The position numbers and the translations under genes were made by a program. Shown here piece after piece: positions 1 to 10,560 of a DNA stretch of 64,000 nt. The number at the start of each line of letters is the position of its first letter. Position 1 is the first letter of the stretch. Where the stretch lies: positions 33,870,001 to 33,934,000 of the forward strand of contig NC_088934.1 in the NCBI RefSeq assembly GCF_038396675.1, given 5' to 3'. Below the pieces are notes generated by a model that was given only the letters and a program-made list of their open reading frames with translations, was not told the DNA's origin and ran no database searches. This stretch comes from Hydra vulgaris (lineage: Eukaryota > Cnidaria > Hydrozoa > Anthoathecata > Hydridae).

Positions 1-75
1 TAAAAAACTATGACCTTATAAAAATTGTAACCCCCTCAAATTGAGTGGATTCAAACTTTGTTGCATGTACACTCT
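1..75. repeat. end of a family-A interspersed repeat
   Basis: The first 75 bases resemble the end of a repeat seen again near 57370-57430 (a run reading 'atgacc.tat...aaccccctcaa' in both). It is cut by the window edge. No coding potential is seen. The 76-220 stretch after it holds nothing I recognise. Confidence 0.5.
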
Positions 76-220
76 ATTGCGCCTATCTCTAAATCAGCCG
101 ATATATGTACACTAGCTACCTTTATCCCTAAGTAGTATAATGTTCGGCAAATTACTATAGTCGTCAAAATCATTGTGAGTGGAATATGACATAAACATAA
201 CCATACATTGAAACGCAAAA

Positions 221-1450
221 ATGAACTTCGTCTTCAAACTTCAATTGACAATATATTACATTTCAATGGTCTGCCAAATGACTTTTCCCTCTTTCCTTGC
301 TCCCGAGAACTTAATAATTACTTTACTTATCGGCAAAATAACAACGACGATGATGATAGTTCATCATATATCGAACATAGTTGAGAATCCAATCAATTGT
401 AAATACATTGATATTGAAAAATTTAACTCTTCAAACATCAATATTAATTACTTTTCTCTATTTCATTTAAATATCGCTTATTAGTTAAACATTTTGACGA
501 ATTAACCTCACTTTTATCTCTAATAAATTATGAATTTAGTATAATCGGAATTACAGAAACTAAGCTGAAATCTGATTTACTCCCAACAACTCCAATTAAT
601 CTTAGTAGATATGTTTATGAACATACTCCAACAAAAACTTCATTTGGAGGTGCTCTACTTTACATTTTTAATAAACTAGTTTATAAATCTAGAAATGATT
701 TACTTATGTATAAACCCCAATTCTTAGAGTCTGTTTTTGTTGAAATCATTTTCCCTAAAAAGTTCTTTTTTCAGCACTATCAAATATGGCAAGCTCTCTA
801 TTAAAAATCAATGTATTTCTCACTGGAACCAAATAATACCATTTATAAAAAAAAAGATTTTAACTAAATACCCTTTTATTACTAACATTCTTCTTCTCAA
901 TCGAAACCAAATTAAGAAATTTATATTTGAGTATATATTTAATGAATATTAATTTTATCTTTTATTACTATTGCTTTTTTTATATTACTGTATTTATAAA
1001 ACTATTATTACTTTTATTTTATACTGTCTTTTTTAACTCTACTAATATTTCAATTATCAATAATTTATCTTTGTTTTTAAATCTTATTAATATCTTGATA
1101 TAGTTACTATTTGTTTTTTTATTCACATTATTATTAATATTATTATTTTTATTATATTATTATTGCAATTATTAATATCATCTTTATTTATTAGTGCTTT
1201 ATTTTCCTTTTTTTTTTCTTTTTTTTCTTTCTTTGTGTCTTAAAAAAATTTTTATTTTTATTTTTTTCTTATTTATAATTCTTTCTGTGTTTTATTTGTT
1301 TTTTTTTTGTGTTTTTTTCAGGTGTCACTCCATTGACTAGTTTTTAACTATATGAGTGACACCTAACCTTATTTATGTGAGTTTATAAATATTATTGTAA
1401 ATTTTCATCTTTTTATGGTTAAATAAATGGATTTAAAAAAAAAAAAAAAA
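221..1450 (+). mobile_element. internally deleted LINE (non-LTR) retrotransposon
   Basis: From about 440 to 745 one reading frame, with a single stop near 481, encodes part of an apurinic-type endonuclease: key residues are HLNI, then IGITETKL, then FGGALLYI. The frame then jumps to what looks like the protein's C-terminus (756-950). Reverse transcriptase is missing, so about 2 kb has been lost. A long AT-rich 3' UTR follows and ends in a run of 17 A (1434-1450). The layout (EN, RT lost, 3' UTR, poly(A)) fits a CR1/L2-like LINE; the clade is an inference. The copy is dead. The next element abuts its poly(A). Confidence 0.75.
1320..1364 (+). repeat. 3' UTR stem-loop of the LINE
   Basis: An exact 11-bp inverted repeat (aggtgtcactc / gagtgacacct) with a 23-base loop lies in the LINE 3' UTR, about 70 bases before its tail. 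In some LINEs such hairpins are recognised by the reverse transcriptase; that role here is inference. Confidence 0.5.
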
Positions 1451-1665
1451 CTGCGTTTAGCGTTTGGGTTCCAAAATAAAAACTCACACGCAAACTCAAA
1501 AGCATTTGAAGTAACTTATTGCGTTTACTTATGTAAACGTAAACGCAATTTACGCAAATAACCGCGTTTACGCACACATTTAATACGCAACTTACGCGTA
1601 TAAAATGCGTTTATAAACGTAACTCAAACGCAACTTACGCGTATAAATGCGTTTGCGAACTTGAC
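1450..1665 (+). repeat. left terminal inverted repeat, gcgttta-rich
   Basis: Begins ctgcgtttagcgtttg and contains at least eight copies or near-copies of gcgttta or its complement. It matches 7070-7285 inverted. Such clustered subterminal motifs are typical transposase binding sites in hAT elements. Confidence 0.75.
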
Positions 1666-2283
1666 ACAAACCAACTTACCTAATCTATTTTAAAAATTTG
1701 TATGTTTCTAAGAAAACGCGAATTATTAAGTAGATGTGTGTGTGAATTATTAAGTAGTGTTATTATTAAAAATATTGTTATTATTGAAATTGTAGCAGTA
1801 TATATTTTTGCTCTTTTCAAATTCGAAAAAATATAACCATGAGCGAGATCTCGTCTCGTTCTCGTTTCTCGTGAGAAATGGGACTTCTCGTGAGAAACGA
1901 GAAATAGAAAATTCTCGCGAGAAGTAGAACGAGACTTAAATATTATATTACTTTCCAAATTAAAAATAATATAATTTACAAAATGCTTAATAATTTGTTT
2001 TTTTATTTAATTAAAATTTTGACTCCGTGATTTTAATAAATCTAATTAAAAATTTAATTTGTTTTTGACAAATTAAATTTTTAATTAGATTTTTAATTAG
2101 ATTTTTTAATTAGATTTTTTTTAAAAATCTAATTAAAAAATTTTAATTAGATTTTAAATATTTTTAATTAGATTTTAAATACAAAAACTTTTTGTATAAA
2201 ATGGTGCACTTTAGACTTAATTTCATTAGTTTACCAGTGGAATTCAACTTGACACATATTGTTCATATTGAAAAGAAATATTC

Positions 2284-3960
2284 TTGACTCATTTCAACGA
2301 TCAAAAATGTCACCAAGAAAAAACAAAATCTGGAGATATTTTCGAAAAAAGAAGTGACGGTGCTGAATGCAAGGCGTGCAAAAAGTCTTTGAAAACAAAA
2401 GATGGAAACACAAGCGGACGTCACCTCAAAAAAAAACACAGCCAAGATTACGTTGAGTATTCTGAAAAAACTGACGACTCTCTTTTTCCTCTTCCTAAGA
2501 AGAAACAACGAACCATGGTCGAAATGCTTGAAACAAAGTCCAAATATGACAAAGACAATTCCATTCAAAAACAGTTTGACTCTGCAATGCTGGATTACTT
2601 TTGCACTGATTTGGCATCCTTTTCAGCAGTCGAAGGAAGAGGTTTCAAGAAATTGTTTGACATTGCAAACTCTAAACTGAGCTTTCATCACAGAATGACA
2701 TATTCAAGAAAGCTTTCAATTCGGTCAAGAGAAGTTCAAGCTGGAATGAAGTGCATAATAACGGAGATTACGTCAAATCTAAAAAGTGCTGCATTTACTT
2801 CTGACCTTTGGACTTCTAGAGCTCAGGACAGCTACATCTCTTGGACTTTTCATACTATTGACGAAAATTGGAGACTACATCACTGGACACCCCATGTCCA
2901 ACAGTTCCCAGGCAGACACACAGGTATCTTAATTGAAGGAAAGCTGGATTCTTTTTTAGAAGAACTAAATTTGCCTGCTGATTTGCCAATGTACTGGGTG
3001 AACGACCAGGCAAGAAACATGAAACTTGCAGTCAAATTGTCAAAGCGCATTGACCAATACTTGTGCAACAATCATATTTAGCAATGTGCAGTTCGAGACT
3101 CATTTGGAATGACTGCTGGAATGGATGATGCGTTGCAAACATGCGAAGATTTGGCTTCTTTAACTCACCAGTCAACTGTTGACACAAGATGGAATAGTGA
3201 ACTGGATTGCATGGCCTACATCTAAAGAGTGCAGTTATCAGCTTATGTGCAAATGAAGATACTTTTTCTTCAAAGACCATCAGTGCATCACAGTGAAAAT
3301 CAATCGAGGGAGCAGTAGAAATTTTGACACCTAAAGAAGCTACAGAAACGACTGTTTCTGTAGCTTCTTTAAGTGAGTGCCAAAATTTCTGGTCGGCTGA
3401 GTCTATTCCAACAATTAACACTGTCGCCAATTCTCTTTATTTAATCCATGACAAAACTGATCAATTTATTGAGACGGATGGAAAAAATGGCTACGGTGTC
3501 TTGTATGCAAAAAACTTGAAAAGCTGCATTGAGAAAAGATTTCTTCTTTGTCACACTGGAAACTTATTGAGTGCTACAGCAAACTACTTAAATCCTGCTT
3601 TAAAGGGACTTCATTTCAAAACTTGAAGCGCATTCAAAACTGAAGCGCAAGATAAACGTCAGACTTGAAACACAAGAGCCAACATCTGAACTGAATCCTA
3701 TTTTGAGCGAAATGTGCCAGTATGAATATCTCCCTAATGCCAAAATAGACTTTCCGATTCTTGATTGGTGGAAATTGCATTGAAATACATTGCCAGAACT
3801 CTCTTCATTAGCTAGACAAATTTTAGCTATTCCAGCAAGTTCAACTAAATCAGAGAGAGTTTTTAGCTCAGGTGGAAATGTCGTCCGACACAACTTACAC
3901 CCAGAGTAGAACAAATCATCTTAATCAGGGAAAACATTGTCTTGTTGGAAAAGTTTGGCA
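2284..3960 (+). pseudogene. hAT transposase with BED finger (Ac/ZBED type), broken
   Basis: The likely true start is the ATG at 2307, giving an N-terminus with the BED signature KIWRYF; a one-base shift in an A-run near 2350 moves the rest to another frame. Then come the BED Cys/His residues (CKAC...HLKKKH), the catalytic-region TSDLWTS, the CxxH motif (CNNH, split by a TAG at 3079-3081), the TRWNS motif near 3195, and a C-terminal dimerisation segment (LAIPASSTKSERVFS) near 3825-3870. At least three stops and two shifts interrupt it. The order and motifs are those of a complete hAT transposase, here inactive. An inverted duplication (3318-3388) lies within it. Confidence 0.85.
3318..3388. 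repeat. inverted duplication inside hAT 1 transposase
   Basis: A perfect 17-bp inverted repeat (aaagaagctacagaaac, 3333-3349; complement 3354-3370) with a 4-base spacer, flanked by an outer pair gaaattttg/caaaatttc. It disrupts otherwise conserved coding sequence. Confidence 0.75.
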
Positions 3961-4269
3961 AAAAAATTCTGAATTAATATTTGAAAAAGTTGTTTACATT
4001 TGACAAATGTCATTTGTGTCTATTTGTCAAAACCATGTTTACATTTTTTTTTTTAATTTGGATTTTAATATATTTGTTTTCAAAAATTGTTAAATTTCTC
4101 GTCTCGTCTCGTTCTCGGCTTCACGAGAAGTACTAACTTCTCGTCTCGGTCTCATCTCGGTTTGAAAAAACCTAGTCTCGCTCATGGTTAAAAAAATATA
4201 TTATCTTTATATTATAAGTTTACATTTCACTATCTGAGTCATCGTCGTCAGAAAATTAATTTAAACTTT

Positions 4270-6030
4270 TAAGAAGTTTTAAGTTTACTTTAACAATGCG
4301 CGACTGATAATCAAGTCAGCATTAATGTTGCCTCGTCTCTTCTCACATACAAAACCAGAAGTACTAAAATATCTCTCCATAAAAGCGGCTGACGATGGAA
4401 TATTTAATAAGATGACAAATAACTTTCGTAACATTGGCATTTTAGAATTTTCGAACCAAAAATCATAAGAATAATACACAGATATTGCAAGTCTTTTCTC
4501 TTCGATTTGCTAAAAAAAAATAAGTTTTTTTTTTCGATTTCAAGTAAATAGAGTTGTAAATTAGGCTGCCGAGCTTCTGAGCAACAGATCATCTTTATAT
4601 GCACTATCGCCACCTTTTGTCTCTTCAACTCTTTCTTCTTGAAACTTTTTAAATAATTGCTTAAACAGCCTGACGAATGAGTTCCCCTTCATCATATGTA
4701 ATAGCTTTTAAATAAATGTAACTTAAGTAATCAATAAATTCATTGTGCTTTCAGTAATTAAAGCTATAAAATTAAAAAAAAAATTGCCATTTATTTTTGA
4801 TTTATTGAAGGTATTGAAAATTTTTTCAACTCCAAATTTAATATTTTCTGCATTGTGACGTCATCTATTCCATACCAATAATGATGATTTTTTTAAATCA
4901 CTGTTCGTTAATGTTGCACCGACCGCAATAAAAGTCCAACATTTCAGAAGATGTCTATATATCACTAAATAAAGTGACAACCAGGGCATCGTCTAATTTT
5001 TCGTTAATTATATTTGATAAATTTGCCATCGTTTCTGGAATCGAGTTTTCTCTAAAACTTTTTGCACAAGGAAATGGATCTTTAACTATTTTCCTCAAAA
5101 AGGGATTATTAAATGCATTAATCGAGCAGTTCGATGTAATAAAGAACTTGATAGCGTTCAAAGTATCGGCATTTAGCACGATTCGCATAATATTTGATTT
5201 GTTTAGTGTGTCGTTTGAGTCAAACCACTTACCCAAAATGTCGTGATGTTTTCTTTGTAAATGCTTCTTAATGTTGGATGTTCGACCAATACGAGCTGTA
5301 AATTTTTGATAACACAATATGGAGAAAAACTTGGCATCATCATGTAATTTGTTTGTTTGAGTGTCAGATGTAGTAAAATGAAGATATGAAGTAGATGTAG
5401 TAAAATGAAGATATGAAGTAGATGTAGTAAAATGAAGATATGAAGTAGATGTAGTAAAATGAAGATATGAAGTAGATGTAGTAAAATGAAGATATGAAGT
5501 AAAATGAAGATATGAAGTATACTCCTAAAATATGTAAAAGTCATACGATACATTGTTCTTAATAATTTTTCAAATCTAAGAAAAAGTAATTTAAATACCC
5601 ATTCAATTAAATTCATAATAAACTTCTTTTTCGGAAAAATGTTTCTTTGGCCAAAATTTTGCATTTTTTTATCAAATTACACGAGTCTTCAGATAATTTT
5701 GCCAAAAACTATAACCCCTAATTTCGGGTCTTGCTGAATAAGAGGAATAGAAATATTGGAAGCTAAAGTATTATTCGAAGACTTTGCCGATAATGATGTC
5801 AACGCTGCATTTTTTGTCTGCATAGTAGATTTCGTCGTTTTTGTAGGATTTACAAATCTTGTTCTCTTAGAAATTATTTCTCCAGATTCAGATCCAGACG
5901 AACTTTGAGATAAATAAGGTTGTAATTGCAGCTGTTGTGATTGCAATATTTCTTCTTCATGTCGCTTTTTTGAACTAGACTTTATGATATCCTCATGATA
6001 GATCTTACTATTGCGAGATTGATGAGTCAT
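4270..6030 (-). pseudogene. hAT transposase 2, broken and deleted
   Basis: Read on the minus strand from 6030. The N-terminus (6030-5689) is Ser/Gln-rich. A BED-like finger follows (about 5345-5230) but retains only one of the two Cys, with the His pair HLQRKHH present. Then come SDI-stop-TSSEMLDF (about 4965-4930), the catalytic-region hAT motif with Trp changed to a stop, and HNAENIK near 4850. A large internal part is lost, and a C-terminal dimerisation segment (LLNIPSSAAFMERYFSTSG) lies at 4425-4345. Family assignment rests on these ordered motifs. It is the probable transposase of the 1450-7285 element. Confidence 0.75.
5366..5518. repeat. 27-bp minisatellite, 5.7 copies
   Basis: Five exact tandem copies of a 27-base unit (beginning agatgtagtaaaatgaagat) followed by a partial copy. 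It is AT-rich, lies inside hAT pseudogene 2 and creates a spurious LHIFILL-repeat frame on the minus strand. Confidence 0.95.
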
Positions 6031-6039
6031 ATTAGATTA

Positions 6040-7069
6040 GATATTTATGAAACGACTAAGTAGAACCCGGTTTCTCCTAAACTATTTTTTATTTATAATA
6101 TATATGTATAAACTGTATATCCTTATATCATAAGGAAATACCTATAGGAACTTCCTTATGCTATAAGGAAGTGCGATTAGACATATCCTTTAAAACAAAT
6201 TATTACGAGATTTAATATGCTTTCAATTCTTTTTATAACGAATTTAAAAAATAATTATCGATTAAATTTGTTAATAATGATATTTAATTTCTCATTATAA
6301 TGACTCCTTTTAAAATGAGTGTATTATATTTTTAAATTGAGTGAATATAGTCAGATTTTTATAATAATTGAAATGAGCTTATTAATTAAAGATATTAAGT
6401 TATATTTTTTTCTAAAAATAGGTTTTTGTTAAAATATAAGTACCGAATATTATTGAGTTCAATTTGTGAACGGAAAATAACTTTTCCATTGTTTTAAGCA
6501 ATTTTTAAAGTGTGCGTGTGCGCTGACCAATCACATAGTGTTTTTGTGGTTGATTGCTTGTTTTAAGCGAGCTTTTTATATATGAAATGCAAAAACATAC
6601 GATGGGACAATTATTCAAAGAAACTAATTGCCCACGACTAGGAAAAGATCTACAAAAATATATAATCTCACAAAATTTTACAAATAGAATAACATAGTAT
6701 TTAGTAAAAAAGGGAAAATGGCCTTTTATGTGTCAGGTAAAATGCTCTGTAAATATTTAGTTTTAATATTTATGGTTTGTTTTAAAAGAAATAAGCTTAC
6801 CTAAAAGTTTTTAAAACTAAATAATCACAGGACGTTTTGTCCCACATATAAAAAGGCATTTTCCTTCACCCAAAACTAGCTAATTGCAAATAAACTAGTT
6901 TTATTGAGTTTTAGAATTTTTACACTTTGAATATTGTGGAATAAATTACCCACAAAACAAACATTTCTTCATCATAATCACACATATAATAATAATACAA
7001 CTAATTTTTTTTAACTTTTAGTGGAGCAAAATGTTTCTAAAGTCAAGTCCGATGCGTACATTTTGTTTC
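6040..7069. other. non-coding interior of the large TIR element
   Basis: No gene seen. A hairpin region at 6117-6175 contains repeated ccttat..ataagg. A larger inverted pair at about 6713-6745 and 6834-6866 (ggaaaatgg / cattttcc ends) looks like a short MITE. Confidence 0.5.
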
Positions 7070-7285
7070 AGTTACGTTTATAAACGCATTTAAACGCGTA
7101 ATTTGCGTTTGAGTTGCGTTCGTAAACGCAATTTATATACGTAAGTTGCGTATTAAATGCGTGCCTAAAAGCAGTAATTTGTGTATATTGCGTTTACGTT
7201 TACGTGAGTAAACGCAATAAATTGCGTCAAATGTGTTGAGTTTGCGTGTGAGTTTTTATTTAGGAACGCAAACGCAAAACGCAGT
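7070..7285 (-). repeat. right terminal inverted repeat, gcgttta-rich
   Basis: Inverted partner of 1450-1665. It ends ...aacgcaaaacgcag followed by a T-run, mirroring the A-run before the left arm. Confidence 0.75.
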
Positions 7286-7630
7286 TTTTTTCGCGTCCCA
7301 ATGTATGGACATAACTAACCAAAATGATATAAAAACAACGTTAACGACCGTTGTTGCACTAACGCAACTTAGAACTTTTAACTTGTAAGATTGTTCTAAC
7401 GTTTTAACAACGTATGCGAGCTAGCTAGGATAGTATTACTATCCTATTCCTATTATAGTATTACTATTATGGTATTGTTACTATTATAGCTATAATTAAA
7501 AGTAAAAACTATTACTACCATAGTAATCGTTAATTTCACGGAAATTTTGTTTTTGTAATTAAAACCCTATTTTATCATTTGATTACAATGATAAAATAGG
7601 ACGAACATTGGCCTTCTAATTTATATATAA
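7286..7630. other. intergenic, low-complexity
   Basis: No gene seen. It contains degenerate repeats of tattactat/actattat around 7430-7530, a likely decayed microsatellite. Confidence 0.5.
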
Positions 7631-8249
7631 TTACATTAAATGAGCAAAAAAAAAAAATTTTGCACCTTTTTCGTTCATACAGTTGTACATTTTTGAAAAA
7701 CAGTTCGCTTTTTTAGAAGAACATAGCGTCGGGTGATAAGGAGCTTCAGTACTTGATTTCAACTTCATGATTATCCAGGTTAGAGTAACTATTGCGCGAT
7801 TATTAATCATCGCTTTACATTTAACTAACAAAGAATCCCATGAGTATTCGTAATCAGTAAGCTTAAAATAAAAAAATATATATTTTAAACAAACTCTAAA
7901 TCAAGAAATAAAAAATATAAGTAGTAATAATAGTGAATAAAAAAGAGAGTTAGCGACATACACCTAATACCCAAGGTTTGAAAACATCCTGATTTTGTGG
8001 CCTTCCAACTTGCACACTACCTGCGTAAGGACTACCAGACTTTGCGACGATTTCCCATTGGTAAGTTTCAGCTCCAGGTACTGAGCAATCCAAAAATGTT
8101 GTTTCAAAATTTGTTGGTATATCCATATATCGAACAATAAAAAAATCTTTATTTAATGAAAAAAATCTTGCAAGTTCTACATCTAATATAGGAAGTGAAT
8201 GAACTTTAAATATGCAAAGAGCCATTAAAAGGCCACATAAAATTTGCAT
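7631..8249 (-). CDS. putative secreted Ig-like protein, two exons
   Basis: Exon 1 runs 8249-7962 and exon 2 runs 7861-7631. The 100-base intron starts GTATGTCG and ends TTTTAAG, and joining them keeps the frame (phase 0), giving 172 residues. Residues 1-19 (MQILCGLLMALCIFKVHSL) look like a signal peptide. The middle shows the Cys-Trp-Cys spacing of an Ig-like fold: LDCSV, YQWEI, then LLVKCKA after the junction. The ATG has a good context (actaaaATG). The last residues (FFFFAHLM) come from a poly(T) tract, so the true 3' end may differ or another exon may follow. No homologue is named; a secreted or surface-adhesion role is inference. It sits between repeats with no linked gene. Confidence 0.5.
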
Positions 8250-8839
8250 TTTAGTTTCTTTTAAGATATTTTAAAAAACTAAAAAAAAAATACAAATGTA
8301 AAGTTTTATTCTGCTTTGAAATTTTGAAGATTTCTTAAAAATTCTTTTTACAATGTCTTTATATAGAACGAAGACCATGCAGTGAAAAATTAATTAGAAA
8401 AAAGAATTAAAAAATAATAATATCGTTGAACTTAAAATAAAATTTTTGAGTGTTCAAAAAAGTATAAAAAACAAAAACATTTTTTAAGTTAAATATTTTT
8501 TTTAGAGTTTGACTGTTATAAAACAAGCTTTTAAAAAAAATTAACCTAATTTTAGCTTCCATTTTCTAATAAATTTTTAAAGAAACTTTTTTAAAGTAAA
8601 TTTTTCTGTTACACAGAGCAATTATTTGAGTATGTTTTTTAGCAATTCACGTTTATTTTAACATTGAAAAGTGTAAATGGAATTACTGGCAATAACTTTT
8701 TGTGAAGTTTTTTTTGAACTTGATTTATGCATTAGGATAAAATACATTAAAATTACTTGCATTTAAATTTGATCTAATATATAACTACCAAGGTCACTGA
8801 TTTCCCTGACTCCGCAAGGCTTATAGTAGGGATCGTTGA
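8250..8839. other. upstream/intergenic AT-rich DNA
   Basis: No gene seen. It may hold the promoter of the minus-strand Ig-like gene. No TATA-box call is possible amid such AT content. Confidence 0.4.
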
Positions 8840-9610
8840 GTTACTTACCGATGACGTTACAGACCGGTAAGTTATTGGCAACTTACCCGTAACTTAATTC
8901 TAGTAACCGATAACTTAAGTATAAAAAAAATTAACAACGTTACCGGTAAAAATTATTTTTCACGCGACTTTGATTCACGGTGCAAAGGAACAACTCTAAA
9001 CCTTGCAACGCATCCCCAGAACTTTTTGTTATTGTTTATTATCAGAAGACTCTTCCTTATTTCAAGTGTAAAAAACAACTTTTTTCACCTGGGGCCTAGG
9101 GAGAAATCACGTATTTTAGGCGAGTGTCTAGTAATTTTGTTGTTCAAGATAGGTAACTAAGAGCTATGTGGCATACTCAAATTTTTAGTATGTTAATACT
9201 GGTATCAAATGAGGATGACTTGCAAAAAGTTTAGGTAATTGGAGCTAACCCAACCCCGTCCCGGCCCCTAACTGTCCCCTTCCTAGAACTACGTCTCCTA
9301 CGATAATAAGTTTTTTTTAAAGTTCTATCATAAACAAGACCAAAATTTATCGACAAATTTCAAGTTTCATCAAAAAATCTCTTTTCATTTAAGATTTTTG
9401 ACCCTAAGAAGTTTAAAATTCCACAGATTTTCCCCCCGAATTAACTTTGAATGGTCGTAACTTTTAACTTTTAAACTAGGAATTTTTTTTGATGAAATTT
9501 GAAATCTGTCGATAAATTTTAATTTAGTTTAATAAAACACGAAAAAAGATTTGAAAAATTTGTTCAAGGAACCATAGCCTAGGGGTGGGGTGGTTTGGGA
9601 TTGGAGATTT
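8840..9610. repeat. family-B repeat, copy 1 (about 770 bp)
   Basis: It matches, inverted, the split copy at 13075-13291, 19847-20231 and 22862-22935. It carries an unusual GC-rich block (ccaaccccgtcccggcccct near 9250) in very AT-rich surroundings, repeated accggtaa motifs near one end, and the core 'atcgacaaatttcaagtttc' shared with family A. No ORF. Probably a non-autonomous transposon; its class is unknown. Confidence 0.8.
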
Positions 9611-10209
9611 TCTCTAACACCACAAAATTGCATTTAAAAAAACATGCCAGCGAGCATTTATTTCGAGTTTCAAAAGTGAAATTGTAAACTGAACTATTAA
9701 TTTTATTAATTTCTTACTACTATTTCTATTTCAGTTATTACTATTATTAGAATTAAGTTATTAAGTTACTATTTCAAATATTAACAATTAGCAACGGCTA
9801 GCTAATTTTTATTAGTTAAATTAATAACTTCTTACTCTGTTATTATTATTATTCTATTATTATTATTATTAGTTAAATTAATTCTTCTTACTCGCGTTGA
9901 ATTTTGAACTGAAAACATGCTATTGGTCATTAAATTGAAATTTAATTAATGGGACCAATATATCATGCCAACATTATAAATGCACATCAGAAGTTTTTAT
10001 TTGAAGCATTCATTTAAAATGCCTTACCATGCGAAAGAACACGTTGATTTTGTTAAAATGTTTTGCATTTGCTGCTTCAGGAAATGCAAGGATTTAACAC
10101 TATTCAAATCTTATCAAAACAATATTCTGGAAAGATTATTCATCTAATAAATCAGACCTTCCTACCTGCTTTGTCAAAATGTAGAAAAAAGCTTGCTGGG
10201 ACCAGATAG
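9611..10209. other. intergenic, low-complexity
   Basis: No gene seen. Decayed tat/att trinucleotide repeats lie at about 9700-9895. Confidence 0.5.
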
Positions 10210-10560
10210 CTAATTTCCAGACATGGAGCAAACTCCAAACATTAATATGTTTATACTTATGACAAGTAATGAGAGTTTGCAAAAAATTGCGATAATTGGA
10301 GGCTGGGAACAAAAAAGCCCCAAATTTTTTGCCCCCCTTCCCCAAACATGAGAGCAACAAGTTGATGAAATATTTTTTGTCCTATTCTCAACTAGACTTA
10401 TATTCATCAACAAATTTTAAGTTTCATAGTATTATCTTTCAGCGTTCGAAAATTATGACCATATAAATTTTACAACCAGACATGAAGCAAACTTCAAATT
10501 GGAGTTTGCTTCATGTCTGGAAGTTTGCTATCTTAAAGACCAAAAAATGTTGGATCCGCC
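10210..10560. repeat. family-A repeat, copy with hairpin
   Basis: It shares about 250 bases with 57114-57460 and, inverted, with 14405-14655 (for example 'agtttgcaaa' and 'acaagttgat.aaatatttt'). It ends in a hairpin: an 18-bp arm ccagacatgaagcaaact and its complement around a 9-base loop, about 10477-10523. No reliable coding sequence. Confidence 0.75.

Larger units (their letters stand above)
1835..4189 (+). mobile_element. hAT element 1, nested, 2.36 kb
   Basis: The ends are inverted copies of aaccatgagcgaga (1835-1848; complement 4176-4189). Inside each end are arrays of ctcgt/ctcgtctcg (about 1846-1935 and 4097-4180). The flanking octamers aaaaatat and aaaaaaat match at 7 of 8 bases, an imperfect target duplication. 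It carries one hAT transposase pseudogene on the plus strand. Confidence 0.75.
1450..7285. mobile_element. large TIR-bounded DNA transposon (hAT-like), with a nested hAT
   Basis: The stretch 1450-1665 and the reverse complement of 7070-7285 align over about 215 bases with few differences, so they are long terminal inverted repeats. Both arms are packed with variants of the motif gcgttta/taaacgc. Removing the nested hAT at 1835-4189 leaves about 3.5 kb, a normal size for an autonomous hAT, and a broken hAT transposase (6030-4270, minus) lies inside. I found no clear 8-bp target duplication, perhaps because the left end sits in the LINE poly(A). That the transposase belongs to these TIRs is inference from position. 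Confidence 0.65.

Noticed and set aside
5366..5518. Regular repeats as a CRISPR array
   Set aside because: Units are contiguous with no unique spacers, and the genome is eukaryotic.
5203..5664. 153-codon minus-strand frame with LHIFILL repeats
   Set aside because: Product of the 27-bp minisatellite, not a conserved protein.
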